Shown here: positions 1-5,087 of the stretch, one piece after another
Layout of the letters: every line of letters starts with the position of its first letter
Numbering within the stretch: the stretch's first letter is position 1
Assembly: GCA_018060635.1 (NCBI GenBank)
Contig: JAGOVR010000051.1
Coordinates: 1-9,743 of the forward strand
Source: Bacteriovoracaceae bacterium
GTDB lineage: Bacteria > Bdellovibrionota > Bacteriovoracia > Bacteriovoracales > Bacteriovoracaceae
Direction of reading: 5' to 3'
Length of the DNA: 9,743 nucleotides
Position numbers and translations under genes: made by a program
Notes under the pieces: model-generated
The model's input: the letters and a program-made list of their open reading frames with translations, nothing else
Told to the model about the DNA's origin: nothing
Database searches by the model: none

Positions 1-147
1 AATGCCAAAAGCTTTAATGAGAGCAGGATCCATTTTTTCAGTACCAATCTTAAAGTTTTGCAATGAACGCTGAGTTTGAGCGGCCCAATAGCGATTACTC
101 GGTACTTTAATCTCTCCCATGGAATCCTTTTCAATTCTAAAATCCAT
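1..147 (-). CDS. fumC: Class II fumarate hydratase, N-terminal part (cut by window edge)
   Basis: Fumarase C interconverts fumarate and L-malate in the cytoplasmic TCA cycle. Only the first 49 codons are present; the rest lies left of the window. The translated start reads as a typical FumC N-terminus: EKDSMGEIKVP (residues 6-16) followed by RYWAAQTQRSLQNFKIG (residues 19-35), matching the family pattern in which 'DSMG..VP' precedes 'WGAQTQRS'. The usual Gly before AQTQRS is Ala here. The ATG at 147-145 is preceded by a good Shine-Dalgarno (GAGGAG, about 5 bases upstream). The aspartase/argininosuccinate lyase superfamily shares the fold, but this N-terminal wording favours FumC over AspA. 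The gene is divergent from rpoZ. The catalytic signature (GSSxMPxKxN) is not in the window, so activity cannot be judged. Confidence 0.9.
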   Translation of the reverse strand, partial: MDFRIEKDSMGEIKVPSNRYWAAQTQRSLQNFKIGTEKMDPALIKAFGI

Positions 148-219
148 ACATCTCCTCATTCAACTTAAAAGTTTCATATTTTCCCAATATGTATCAAATT
201 TTCACAGCTAGTCATAGTC

Positions 220-236
220 TAATGCGTGGCGCATTA
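220..236. promoter_or_regulatory. Perfect palindrome between fumC and rpoZ, possible operator
   Basis: TAATGCG, a TGG spacer, then CGCATTA form a perfect 7-bp inverted repeat. It sits between the divergent fumC and rpoZ genes, about 73 bases upstream of the fumC start and 36 bases upstream of the rpoZ -35 box. On the minus strand it overlaps GATAAT (238-233), a possible -10 element for fumC, although no convincing -35 lies at the right distance. A dimeric repressor bound here could block fumC transcription. The function is inferred only from the symmetry and position; it could also be a short hairpin without a role. Confidence 0.4.
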
Positions 237-271
237 TCTATTTTAAACTATCAAATAACTTTGAGTAACTA

Positions 272-300
272 TTGACAAAAAATAGGTCTGACCCTATAAA
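272..300 (+). promoter_or_regulatory. Sigma-70 promoter for rpoZ
   Basis: A perfect -35 box TTGACA (272-277) and a -10 box TATAAA (295-300, five of six consensus bases) are separated by the ideal 17 bases. The expected transcription start is near 307, giving a leader of about 37 bases before the rpoZ ATG. This is the strongest promoter in the window by match to consensus, fitting constitutive expression of an RNA polymerase subunit. Confidence 0.85.
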
Positions 301-343
301 ATCACTTCTGCTTCTAAATGTTTGTTTTTACAAAGAGGACTCC

Positions 344-556
344 ATGGCAAGAATTACCGTAGAGGATTGCTTAACAAAAGTTGAAAATCGCTTTGAATTA
401 GTTCAACTTGTGTCTAAAAGAGCGAAACAACTTCGTTCAGGTTCTGAGGCTGTTGTTCGTTGTAAAAATAAAGAAATTGTTACAGCTTTACGTGAAGTCG
501 CCGCTGGTAAAATTGAGCACGTTCATCCGCCTGAATATGGTTCTGACGAATTCTAA
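344..556 (+). CDS. rpoZ: RNA polymerase omega subunit
   Basis: Omega binds the beta-prime subunit and helps assemble RNA polymerase; in Proteobacteria it also contributes to a ppGpp site. The 70-residue protein has the family wording: MARITVEDCL at the start, RFELVQLVSKRAKQL (16-30) and a conserved helix around IVTALREVAAGKI (45-57). Length is normal for a short omega. The ATG at 344 is chosen because it is preceded by AGAGGA (334-339) and gives the canonical MARITVEDC start. An in-frame extension up to 272 would place coding sequence across the promoter. The usual neighbours gmk and spoT are not here; instead a LOG-family gene follows 9 bases downstream, probably on the same transcript. Confidence 0.95.
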   Translation: MARITVEDCLTKVENRFELVQLVSKRAKQLRSGSEAVVRCKNKEIVTALREVAAGKIEHVHPPEYGSDEF

Positions 557-565
557 TTTATTCCT

Positions 566-1114
566 ATGAATAAAAAAATTGCTATTTTTTGTGGTGCCCG
601 TAGCGGCAGAGAGTCTCATTACGTGCAAATGGCAAAAGATGTGGCTAACATTTTAGCTCAAAATAATATCGATCTCGTTTTTGGTGGTGGGAAAGTAGGA
701 CTCATGGGAGTTCTGGCTGATAGCATTCTCTCTTTAGGAGGTAACGCTTACGGAGTTATCCCTAAACTCTTAGTCGATAAAGAAGTGGCCCATACGGAGC
801 TTACCGAGTTATTTATCGTCCCTTCCATGCATGAACGAAAAAAGAAAATCTATGATTTAGCAGATTCATTTTTAGTTTTACCAGGGGGACTGGGAACACT
901 CGATGAAATGTTTGAAATTCTTACTTGGGCCCAACTAGGACTACATCAAAAAAAATGTGGACTGTATAACTACAACGGTTTTTATAATGGACTCATCACT
1001 CATTTAGATTTTTTTGCCAAAGAAGGTTTTGATAGTAACACCAGTCCCGCACAACAAAAACTTTTCTTTTGGGATAGCAACCTTCCTTTACTCATGAACA
1101 AAATATTATCTTAA
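566..1114 (+). CDS. LOG-family protein (cytokinin riboside 5'-monophosphate phosphoribohydrolase type)
   Basis: LOG-family enzymes hydrolyse the N-glycosidic bond of nucleoside 5'-monophosphates, releasing a free base and ribose 5-phosphate; some bacterial members act on AMP or cytokinin nucleotides. The 182-residue protein has the full set of family motifs: an N-terminal Rossmann strand KIAIFCGAR (4-12), GGGKVGLMG (40-48), SMHERK (87-92) and the signature PGGLGTLDE (106-114), which carries the catalytic region. The protein is of normal length. The ATG at 566 lacks a purine-rich Shine-Dalgarno, yet the Rossmann strand starts immediately after it, so a later start is not possible. Translation probably depends on ribosomes finishing rpoZ 9 bases upstream. 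Its last 9 bases overlap the convergent lipoprotein gene. The in vivo substrate cannot be told from sequence. Confidence 0.9.
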   Translation: MNKKIAIFCGARSGRESHYVQMAKDVANILAQNNIDLVFGGGKVGLMGVLADSILSLGGNAYGVIPKLLVDKEVAHTELTELFIVPSMHERKKKIYDLADSFLVLPGGLGTLDEMFEILTWAQLGLHQKKCGLYNYNGFYNGLITHLDFFAKEGFDSNTSPAQQKLFFWDSNLPLLMNKILS

Positions 1115-1777
1115 ATCACAACTATTAAATATCAAATGAAGCTGTAGCCACTCTTTATTTTCTTTTAGAATTTGAACTTTCCATTTTTTGTAAGACTCAT
1201 AAGACCATAGAAAACGATACCCACTAGATAAATTCCAAAGAACGTATCCGCTTGTATCACCTATAAAAAATTCAGCAGGATGATTTTCATGTGTTGCATT
1301 ACAATAGGAAAAAAAATCTCCTTTGGATTTGTCTTGATATATTTGACAATTTTTATACCAAGCATTTTCACCTTGTAACCAATTGAATAAGAAAGAAAGC
1401 GCAGACAAAACCTCTGGATAGAGGGCCTGCGTCTGTGTTTCTAAAGCCTCTTGTATGCGTGAAACAAAAGATCCTGATAAGATTTTCTGCTCATACTCTA
1501 AACTTAAAAATTCGCTTCCTATGGTGCTCAAATCCATCTCTACTACCCATAACTTTTTCTGCAAAAAAGACTCAAAATCAAAGGAGATTTTTTTTCTTTG
1601 CTCACTCATTTGACCTTGCCCCTCCCCTTGCATACAGAAAAGCTTAAGCTTCTTGTCCAAATCTTGAGTCTCTTCTAAAAGAGTCGATGTCTTCATTGGA
1701 AAAACCGAAGGAGAAAAAGAAGGAGTACTGGCACATCCCATGAGAAAAAAAGAAAGAAAAACTAAATATTTTAACAT
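1106..1777 (-). CDS. Predicted outer-membrane lipoprotein, possibly LolB-like
   Basis: The 223-residue product starts with a lipoprotein signal: a hydrophobic segment (residues 4-13) and lipobox LMGC with Cys15 as the lipidated residue. The following residues, Ala-Ser, do not give the inner-membrane-retention Asp, so outer-membrane sorting is expected. The mature part has alternating beta-type stretches (for example 63-69, 76-83, 90-95 and 211-217) and no family motif I can name with certainty. LolB, the outer-membrane receptor that accepts lipoproteins from LolA, is suggested by three things: size, the pattern of paired strands around 'MDLSTIGSEFLSLEY' (81-95), and its place directly downstream of a TPR gene, as in the TPR-lolB order of many Proteobacteria. 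The gap to the TPR gene is 43 bases, so they are probably cotranscribed. Four cysteines besides Cys15 (48, 144, 159, 220) are unusual for LolB. The LolB assignment is tentative; lipoprotein status is firm. Confidence 0.85.
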   Translation of the reverse strand: MLKYLVFLSFFLMGCASTPSFSPSVFPMKTSTLLEETQDLDKKLKLFCMQGEGQGQMSEQRKKISFDFESFLQKKLWVVEMDLSTIGSEFLSLEYEQKILSGSFVSRIQEALETQTQALYPEVLSALSFLFNWLQGENAWYKNCQIYQDKSKGDFFSYCNATHENHPAEFFIGDTSGYVLWNLSSGYRFLWSYESYKKWKVQILKENKEWLQLHLIFNSCDLR

Positions 1778-1781
1778 AGCT

Positions 1782-1795
1782 CAGAGAATACTCTG
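1782..1795 (-). promoter_or_regulatory. Small hairpin just upstream of the lipoprotein start
   Basis: CAGAG-4 nt-CTCTG forms a perfect 5-bp inverted repeat in the 43-base gap between the TPR and lipoprotein genes. In the mRNA its 3' arm ends about 4 bases before the ATG, and the only Shine-Dalgarno-like purines (AGAG, GAG) lie in or next to it. It could lower initiation or act as a processing site. It is short and may be chance. Confidence 0.25.
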
Positions 1796-1820
1796 TTTTA
1801 CGCCATTTGTGACCCATTTC

Positions 1821-3650
1821 TTAGTGAGAAGCAGGTCTTCGCTGTTGTGAATGAATATTTTGTCTTTTTTCTAATAAATCTAGCCCTTTTAATGCCTCTG
1901 CCACTTCTTTTTTCTCTTCTTCCGCCTGACTATTTTCTAGTGCCTCTTGAAAATGCTTTCGCGCTAGTGGAAAGTGGTAAAGAGACTTGTAAACAATCGC
2001 TAAATGACGAGCAATCGCATTATCTTTAGGAGCAAGAATATAAGCTTTGCGGAGATAAGTGAGAGACTTTTGTAAATTACCTTTTTTATAAAAATACCAA
2101 CCTAGAGAATCTAGAATAAACCCATCTTGAGGTGCAAGTGCAACGGCTTTTTGTAAATAAAAATAAGCTTTCTCCAAATCTTTATTTTGTTCTAACAAGG
2201 AGTAAGCTAGAAAATTCCAAGAATGAGCGTGCTGAGGATTGTTCTGTAAAATTTTATGGATTAGTGATGAAGACTTAAAAAAATCTTTTTTCTTTTCATA
2301 AAGTGAGGCTAAGTAATATTTATGAGAATCTATAAAATATTCATTTACACTTGCTTGCTCTAATAAGGCTATGGCTTTTTCAATATCATTTTTTTTCTCC
2401 AAATAGTTGGCCTGCAAAATGATTAATTCTAATTCAGCCTCTTGTATTTTTTGACTTTGACTCACGTGTTGATGAATAAAATTTAAAAATATATCTTCAT
2501 CTTTTTTATTCCCTTGGATGGCCTTGTCTGAGTAAATTTTCCCTAACTGAAAAATGACATCAGGATAAAGTTCACTTTCTTTAGCAATTTGCTCATATTG
2601 TGTTATGGCTTTTGATCTATTTCCTGTTTGCTCATAAATATTTCCTAGATAATAAAGAACTTTATCTTCTGCTGGCACAACATTCAGAATTTCATGCAAG
2701 ATCATCTTGGCTTGCTCTAATTTACGCTCACTCATATAAAGAAGGGCCAAGCGCATTTTCATATTGAGATCTGCTGGATCTAAATCTACCAACTGTTCCA
2801 GCACAGGAATACTTTCATTATAACGGTTTTGCACAAAAAGATTTTCTAAAAGTTTAGTTAAAACAGAAGTGTTTTCTGCATCTTTTTTTAAATATTTTTT
2901 GTAAGTTTTAATAGCTTCATCATATTTTTTTTGCTCTTCAAAAATAGCCCCTAACGCCAGTGCCGATCTAAAAAACTCTGGGTCTATATTTAAAGAGTTA
3001 CGAAAAGCTACAATAGCTTGACTATAATCTTTCATTTGCAAAAGAATTTTGCCTCTCTGGAAGAAAAGATTCCCATTAGTAGAGGCAGTACCTCTCATAC
3101 ACTTATCCAAAGTAGCTAGTGCCTCTCTAAATTTTTTATCCTCTTCATGCAATTGACTTAGAAAAAAACAAGCTATTTCTTGATGAGGGTTTCTTTTCAG
3201 CATTTGCTCATAAATGGCTTTTGCCGATTTTTTTTCTTCTAATGCCGTATGCACACTCCCTAGCATCAAAGATATTTTTTCATCTTGGACAACAGATTGA
3301 GTTATAGAATTTTGATAAATCTGTTGTAATTCTTTTTTGGCATTCTCAATATTTCCCACTTTAATAAGTTCTAAGATATATCTATTTTGCACAAATAAAT
3401 CATGGGGTACTAACTTTAAAACATAACGATAAAGTAAGATGGCCAGATCATTTTCTTCTTCTAAAGATGCTCTAGTTGCTTTTAAAAAGAAATCATCTGC
3501 TAGAAAGCGAATAGCTTGAGGACCAGAAGACTTAGCGGTTGCCACCAAGCTTTCTAGTTCCTTAACAGCACTTTTTTCTTTTTGTGGTAAAGCCCACAGT
3601 AAAGTTGAAAAAATGAAAGTAAATAATAAAATAGGGTAACGTAAGTTCAT
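1821..3650 (-). CDS. Exported TPR-repeat protein (lolB-associated TPR family type)
   Basis: This 609-residue protein starts with a Sec signal peptide (Arg4, hydrophobic core 6-20, likely cleavage after Ala20), so it should act in the periplasm or at the outer membrane. Tetratricopeptide repeats fill most of the rest. Clear ones are near residues 194-227, 228-261, 262-295, 296-329, 330-363, 442-475, 476-509, 510-543 and 544-577, with more degenerate ones in 65-190; a divergent non-TPR stretch lies near 375-435. The C-terminal signature, HSWNFLAYSLL (476-486) with AVALAPQDG.ILDSLGW (502-518) and LTYLRKAY (530-537), closely resembles the TPR proteins encoded upstream of lolB in Pseudomonas-like bacteria. 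No catalytic motif is visible; a scaffold role in envelope assembly is plausible. The ATG is preceded by AAGAGGA about 10 bases upstream. The C-terminus is basic and Gln-rich. Confidence 0.9.
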   Translation of the reverse strand: MNLRYPILLFTFIFSTLLWALPQKEKSAVKELESLVATAKSSGPQAIRFLADDFFLKATRASLEEENDLAILLYRYVLKLVPHDLFVQNRYILELIKVGNIENAKKELQQIYQNSITQSVVQDEKISLMLGSVHTALEEKKSAKAIYEQMLKRNPHQEIACFFLSQLHEEDKKFREALATLDKCMRGTASTNGNLFFQRGKILLQMKDYSQAIVAFRNSLNIDPEFFRSALALGAIFEEQKKYDEAIKTYKKYLKKDAENTSVLTKLLENLFVQNRYNESIPVLEQLVDLDPADLNMKMRLALLYMSERKLEQAKMILHEILNVVPAEDKVLYYLGNIYEQTGNRSKAITQYEQIAKESELYPDVIFQLGKIYSDKAIQGNKKDEDIFLNFIHQHVSQSQKIQEAELELIILQANYLEKKNDIEKAIALLEQASVNEYFIDSHKYYLASLYEKKKDFFKSSSLIHKILQNNPQHAHSWNFLAYSLLEQNKDLEKAYFYLQKAVALAPQDGFILDSLGWYFYKKGNLQKSLTYLRKAYILAPKDNAIARHLAIVYKSLYHFPLARKHFQEALENSQAEEEKKEVAEALKGLDLLEKRQNIHSQQRRPASH

Positions 3651-3783
3651 GGGCCCAAGATCCTCTTGAAGAGAGATTTTTTCCCTCCTCTTGATTCCCT
3701 CTTCGGCTTTAAAACTTCTTAAGCTTTAATAAATAAAGTCTTCTTTTTATTAGGGTAATTTTTCCCTTTTTTTTGCCTTTTTT

Positions 3784-3812
3784 TGCTAAATTTTTAAAAT
3801 CAAGGATGTCAA
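3784..3812 (-). promoter_or_regulatory. Possible promoter for the TPR-lipoprotein unit
   Basis: On the minus strand a perfect TTGACA (3812-3807) lies about 160 bases upstream of the TPR start. The -10 at the right distance is poor (TTTAGC at 3790-3785 or TTAGCA at 3789-3784), so the call rests mainly on the -35. Other AT-rich -10-like stretches closer to the gene lack a good -35. Confidence 0.25.
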
Positions 3813-3875
3813 GCTCTCAAAAGCTAAATACTAGTAAAATCAAATGGTTGTAAAATATAAATACATACTTTTTAC

Positions 3876-3924
3876 AAATTTTTTAAATTTTTTAGAGAAA
3901 AAATGCAAAGAATCATTTTTTTTT
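3876..3924. repeat. Tandem AAATTTTTT duplication and phased A/T tracts
   Basis: AAATTTTTT occurs twice in tandem (3876-3884, 3885-3893), followed by A6 (3898-3903) and T9 (3916-3924). Tract centres are about 9, 10 and 20 bases apart, close to the DNA helical repeat, which predicts a static bend. The A6 tract can pair with either the T6 before it or the T9 after it. The block ends 12 bases upstream of the -35 box at 3936, the place where an UP element or bend would touch the RNA polymerase alpha subunits. Confidence 0.45.
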
Positions 3925-3935
3925 GACCAAGTGGG

Positions 3936-3965
3936 TTGACACTACCTATTAGACTTTGGTAATTC
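3936..3965 (+). promoter_or_regulatory. Sigma-70 promoter for the phaR-like gene
   Basis: A perfect -35 TTGACA (3936-3941) is followed at 16 bases by GGTAAT (3958-3963), or at 18 bases by TAATTC preceded by an extended TG. Transcription would start near 3970, leaving a leader of roughly 85-90 bases. A second TTGACC (3923-3928) lies 13 bases upstream with a weaker -10 (TATTAG, 3947-3952), so two overlapping promoters are possible. Confidence 0.55.
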
Positions 3966-4057
3966 AAGATTGTTTTAGGCGAAGCATTAAATTTATTAAC
4001 GCATGACTTTTAAATACAAACGGCTTTTTAGTTAAGCTCATTAACAGGGGAAAATTT

Positions 4058-4450
4058 ATGAAAGATGTACGTACAATCAAACGCTACCAAAACAGAAAAC
4101 TTTATGACACTCACCAAAGTTGTTACGTAACACTTGAGGAAATTGCTCAGATTATTCGTGAAGGCAATGAAATCCAAGTGATCGATAATAAAACTAAAAA
4201 CGATATTACTTATATTACTCAAATACAGTTGTTATTTGATCAAGAAAGAAAAACACTACGTCCTAGCAACGTAGACTTACTAAAACGAGTTATTCGCTCT
4301 AAAGAGGGAACATTAACTGGTTATATTCAAGAAATTGAAGCTAAACTTAGAGGAGAAGAGTTTGTTCCTGAAGCTTATACAGCTCCTGTTGAGAACTTTA
4401 GACCCTTTACTGCTAACACAACAGTTGAAACTCCAAACACTCTTAACTAG
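4058..4450 (+). CDS. PhaR-like regulator with PHB/PHA-accumulation DNA-binding domain
   Basis: The 130-residue protein begins with the domain found in PhaR, the repressor of polyhydroxyalkanoate granule genes (PHB_acc_N type). IKRYQNRKLYDT (7-18), CYVTLEEIAQIIREG (22-36) and VIDNKTKNDIT (41-51) match the family pattern 'IKRYxNRxLYDT...YVTLxxIAxxVREG...VxDxKTxxDIT'. A charged region (62-102) and a low-complexity Thr/Asn/Pro tail (103-130) follow. It is shorter than typical PhaR and shows no clear PHB-binding C-terminal domain, and no PHA synthase or phasin gene is nearby. It is therefore best read as a DNA-binding regulator of unknown target. The ATG is preceded by AGGGGA (4046-4051) 6 bases away. 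The gene sits directly upstream of the barrel-gshA unit, which makes that unit and its own promoter candidate targets. Confidence 0.85.
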   Translation: MKDVRTIKRYQNRKLYDTHQSCYVTLEEIAQIIREGNEIQVIDNKTKNDITYITQIQLLFDQERKTLRPSNVDLLKRVIRSKEGTLTGYIQEIEAKLRGEEFVPEAYTAPVENFRPFTANTTVETPNTLN

Positions 4451-4453
4451 AAT
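4425..4453 (+). promoter_or_regulatory. Sigma-70 promoter for the barrel-gshA-cysteine unit, inside the phaR-like gene's 3' end
   Basis: TTGAAA (4425-4430, five of six) and TAGAAT (4448-4453, five of six) are separated by exactly 17 bases. The -10 box begins on the TAG stop codon of the phaR-like gene. Transcription would start near 4460, leaving a leader of about 25 bases before the GTG start at 4485. This would let the downstream genes be expressed independently of the upstream regulator. Confidence 0.65.
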
Positions 4454-4484
4454 AGGGGGATAAACCCTTTTCAAGGATGCTAGA

Positions 4485-5087
4485 GTGTTCACAAAATTTT
4501 CTTTTTTTCAAAGACCTAAATTTCTTAAAAAAAGTTTAGGTCTTTTTTTATTTCTTTCTTTTTCTTTAGGCGCTTTTGCTAAAAATGCTGATCGCGAAAT
4601 TCCTAAAGGAACAGTTCATCGCCATTCAGTGGGGATTGGTCTAGGTCAGACTTTTCTGCATAGTGATTTTTCTAAAATAGGTGATGATAAAATTGCTTTC
4701 CCTGATTTTTTCTATGCCTTCACCGCTAGCCATACTTTTGATATTGTCGCCAACATTCATAGTTCAAAACATGAAAAAGGCGGAAGTGAAATTACACTTC
4801 CAGGTTTTGCTGCAAGTATTAAAGGTAAAATTTTTGAGTTTGATGACTTCTCCCCTTTTGTTATGGGGGGACTTGGTTTTTATCGCCCTGATACCACTAA
4901 CACTGACAATAAAACTGTTTTTGGGTTCAATTTAGGTTTAGGAGTTGATTTAAGGCTCACCAACCAATTTAAAGTTGGACTACTTTTACAACACCATGAC
5001 CCTTTTGATGTGAAACAAAAAAGTGGCCCTGATTTAGAAGGTTCTTACACTAAATTCTTGCTAACTCTTTTTTACACCTTCTTTTAA
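4485..5087 (+). CDS. Small outer-membrane beta-barrel protein
   Basis: The 200-residue protein has a clear Sec signal peptide (basic KFLKK 12-16, hydrophobic core 18-31, cleavage after Ala32 in AFA). The mature part is made of short amphipathic strands separated by charged loops, for example GIGLGQTFL (51-59) and FVMGGLGFY (125-133), and the protein ends LLTLFYTFF. A terminal Phe is the usual signal for insertion by the BAM complex. Size and pattern suggest an eight-stranded OmpW/OmpX-like barrel; the exact family and ligand are not recognisable. The start is GTG at 4485, with AAGGA (4473-4477) 7 bases upstream; no other in-frame start exists after the TAA at 4461 and before the signal peptide. 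Codons 9-21 form a terminator-like hairpin. The stop overlaps the gshA ATG (TAATG). Confidence 0.85.
   Translation: MFTKFSFFQRPKFLKKSLGLFLFLSFSLGAFAKNADREIPKGTVHRHSVGIGLGQTFLHSDFSKIGDDKIAFPDFFYAFTASHTFDIVANIHSSKHEKGGSEITLPGFAASIKGKIFEFDDFSPFVMGGLGFYRPDTTNTDNKTVFGFNLGLGVDLRLTNQFKVGLLLQHHDPFDVKQKSGPDLEGSYTKFLLTLFYTFF
4510..4549 (+). terminator. Intrinsic-terminator-like hairpin inside the barrel gene (possible attenuator)
   Basis: AAAGACCTAAA (4510-4520) and TTTAGGTCTTT (4535-4545) pair over 11 bp without mismatch. A TTT/AAG stretch can extend the stem by up to three pairs, one of them G-T. The 3' arm runs into seven consecutive T (4543-4549). This is the form of a Rho-independent terminator, although the stem has only three G-C pairs. 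It lies about 50 bases after the predicted transcription start at 4460, within codons 9-21 of the barrel gene. It may end the phaR-like transcript, or act as an attenuator that translating ribosomes keep open. Confidence 0.65.

Larger units (their letters stand above)
3651..4057. other. 407-base AT-rich divergent intergenic region
   Basis: This gap separates the leftward TPR gene from the rightward phaR-like gene. It holds no credible gene: a 10-codon frame at 4003-4035 has no ribosome binding site. Contents from left to right are: the TPR leader, rich in GGA/GAGG-type purines; a run of T tracts at about 3744-3795; a TTGACA-type -35 on the minus strand; a tandem duplication AAATTTTTT (3876-3893) leading into phased A/T tracts up to 3924; the phaR-like promoter; and an untranslated leader of roughly 85-90 bases. 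That leader contains GTTAA-5 nt-TTAAC (4031-4045), a small inverted repeat immediately before the ribosome binding site AGGGGA. I see no intrinsic terminator or known riboswitch. Confidence 0.7.

Noticed and set aside
272..343. In-frame N-terminal extension of rpoZ starting at a TTG
   Set aside because: It begins on the -35 box and crosses the -10 box of an excellent promoter; the ATG at 344 has a good ribosome binding site and gives the canonical omega N-terminus.
1435..1647. Open frame on the plus strand inside the lipoprotein gene
   Set aside because: No ribosome binding site and low-complexity product; it is the complement of a gene with a clear signal peptide and lipobox.
3752..3774. 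AGGG-8 nt-CCCT followed by T8 as an intrinsic terminator on the plus strand
   Set aside because: The stem is only 4 bp and no plus-strand gene ends upstream; it lies in a divergent gap full of T tracts.
4003..4035. Ten-codon leader ORF before the phaR-like gene
   Set aside because: No Shine-Dalgarno, no run of regulatory codons and no terminator/antiterminator pair after it.
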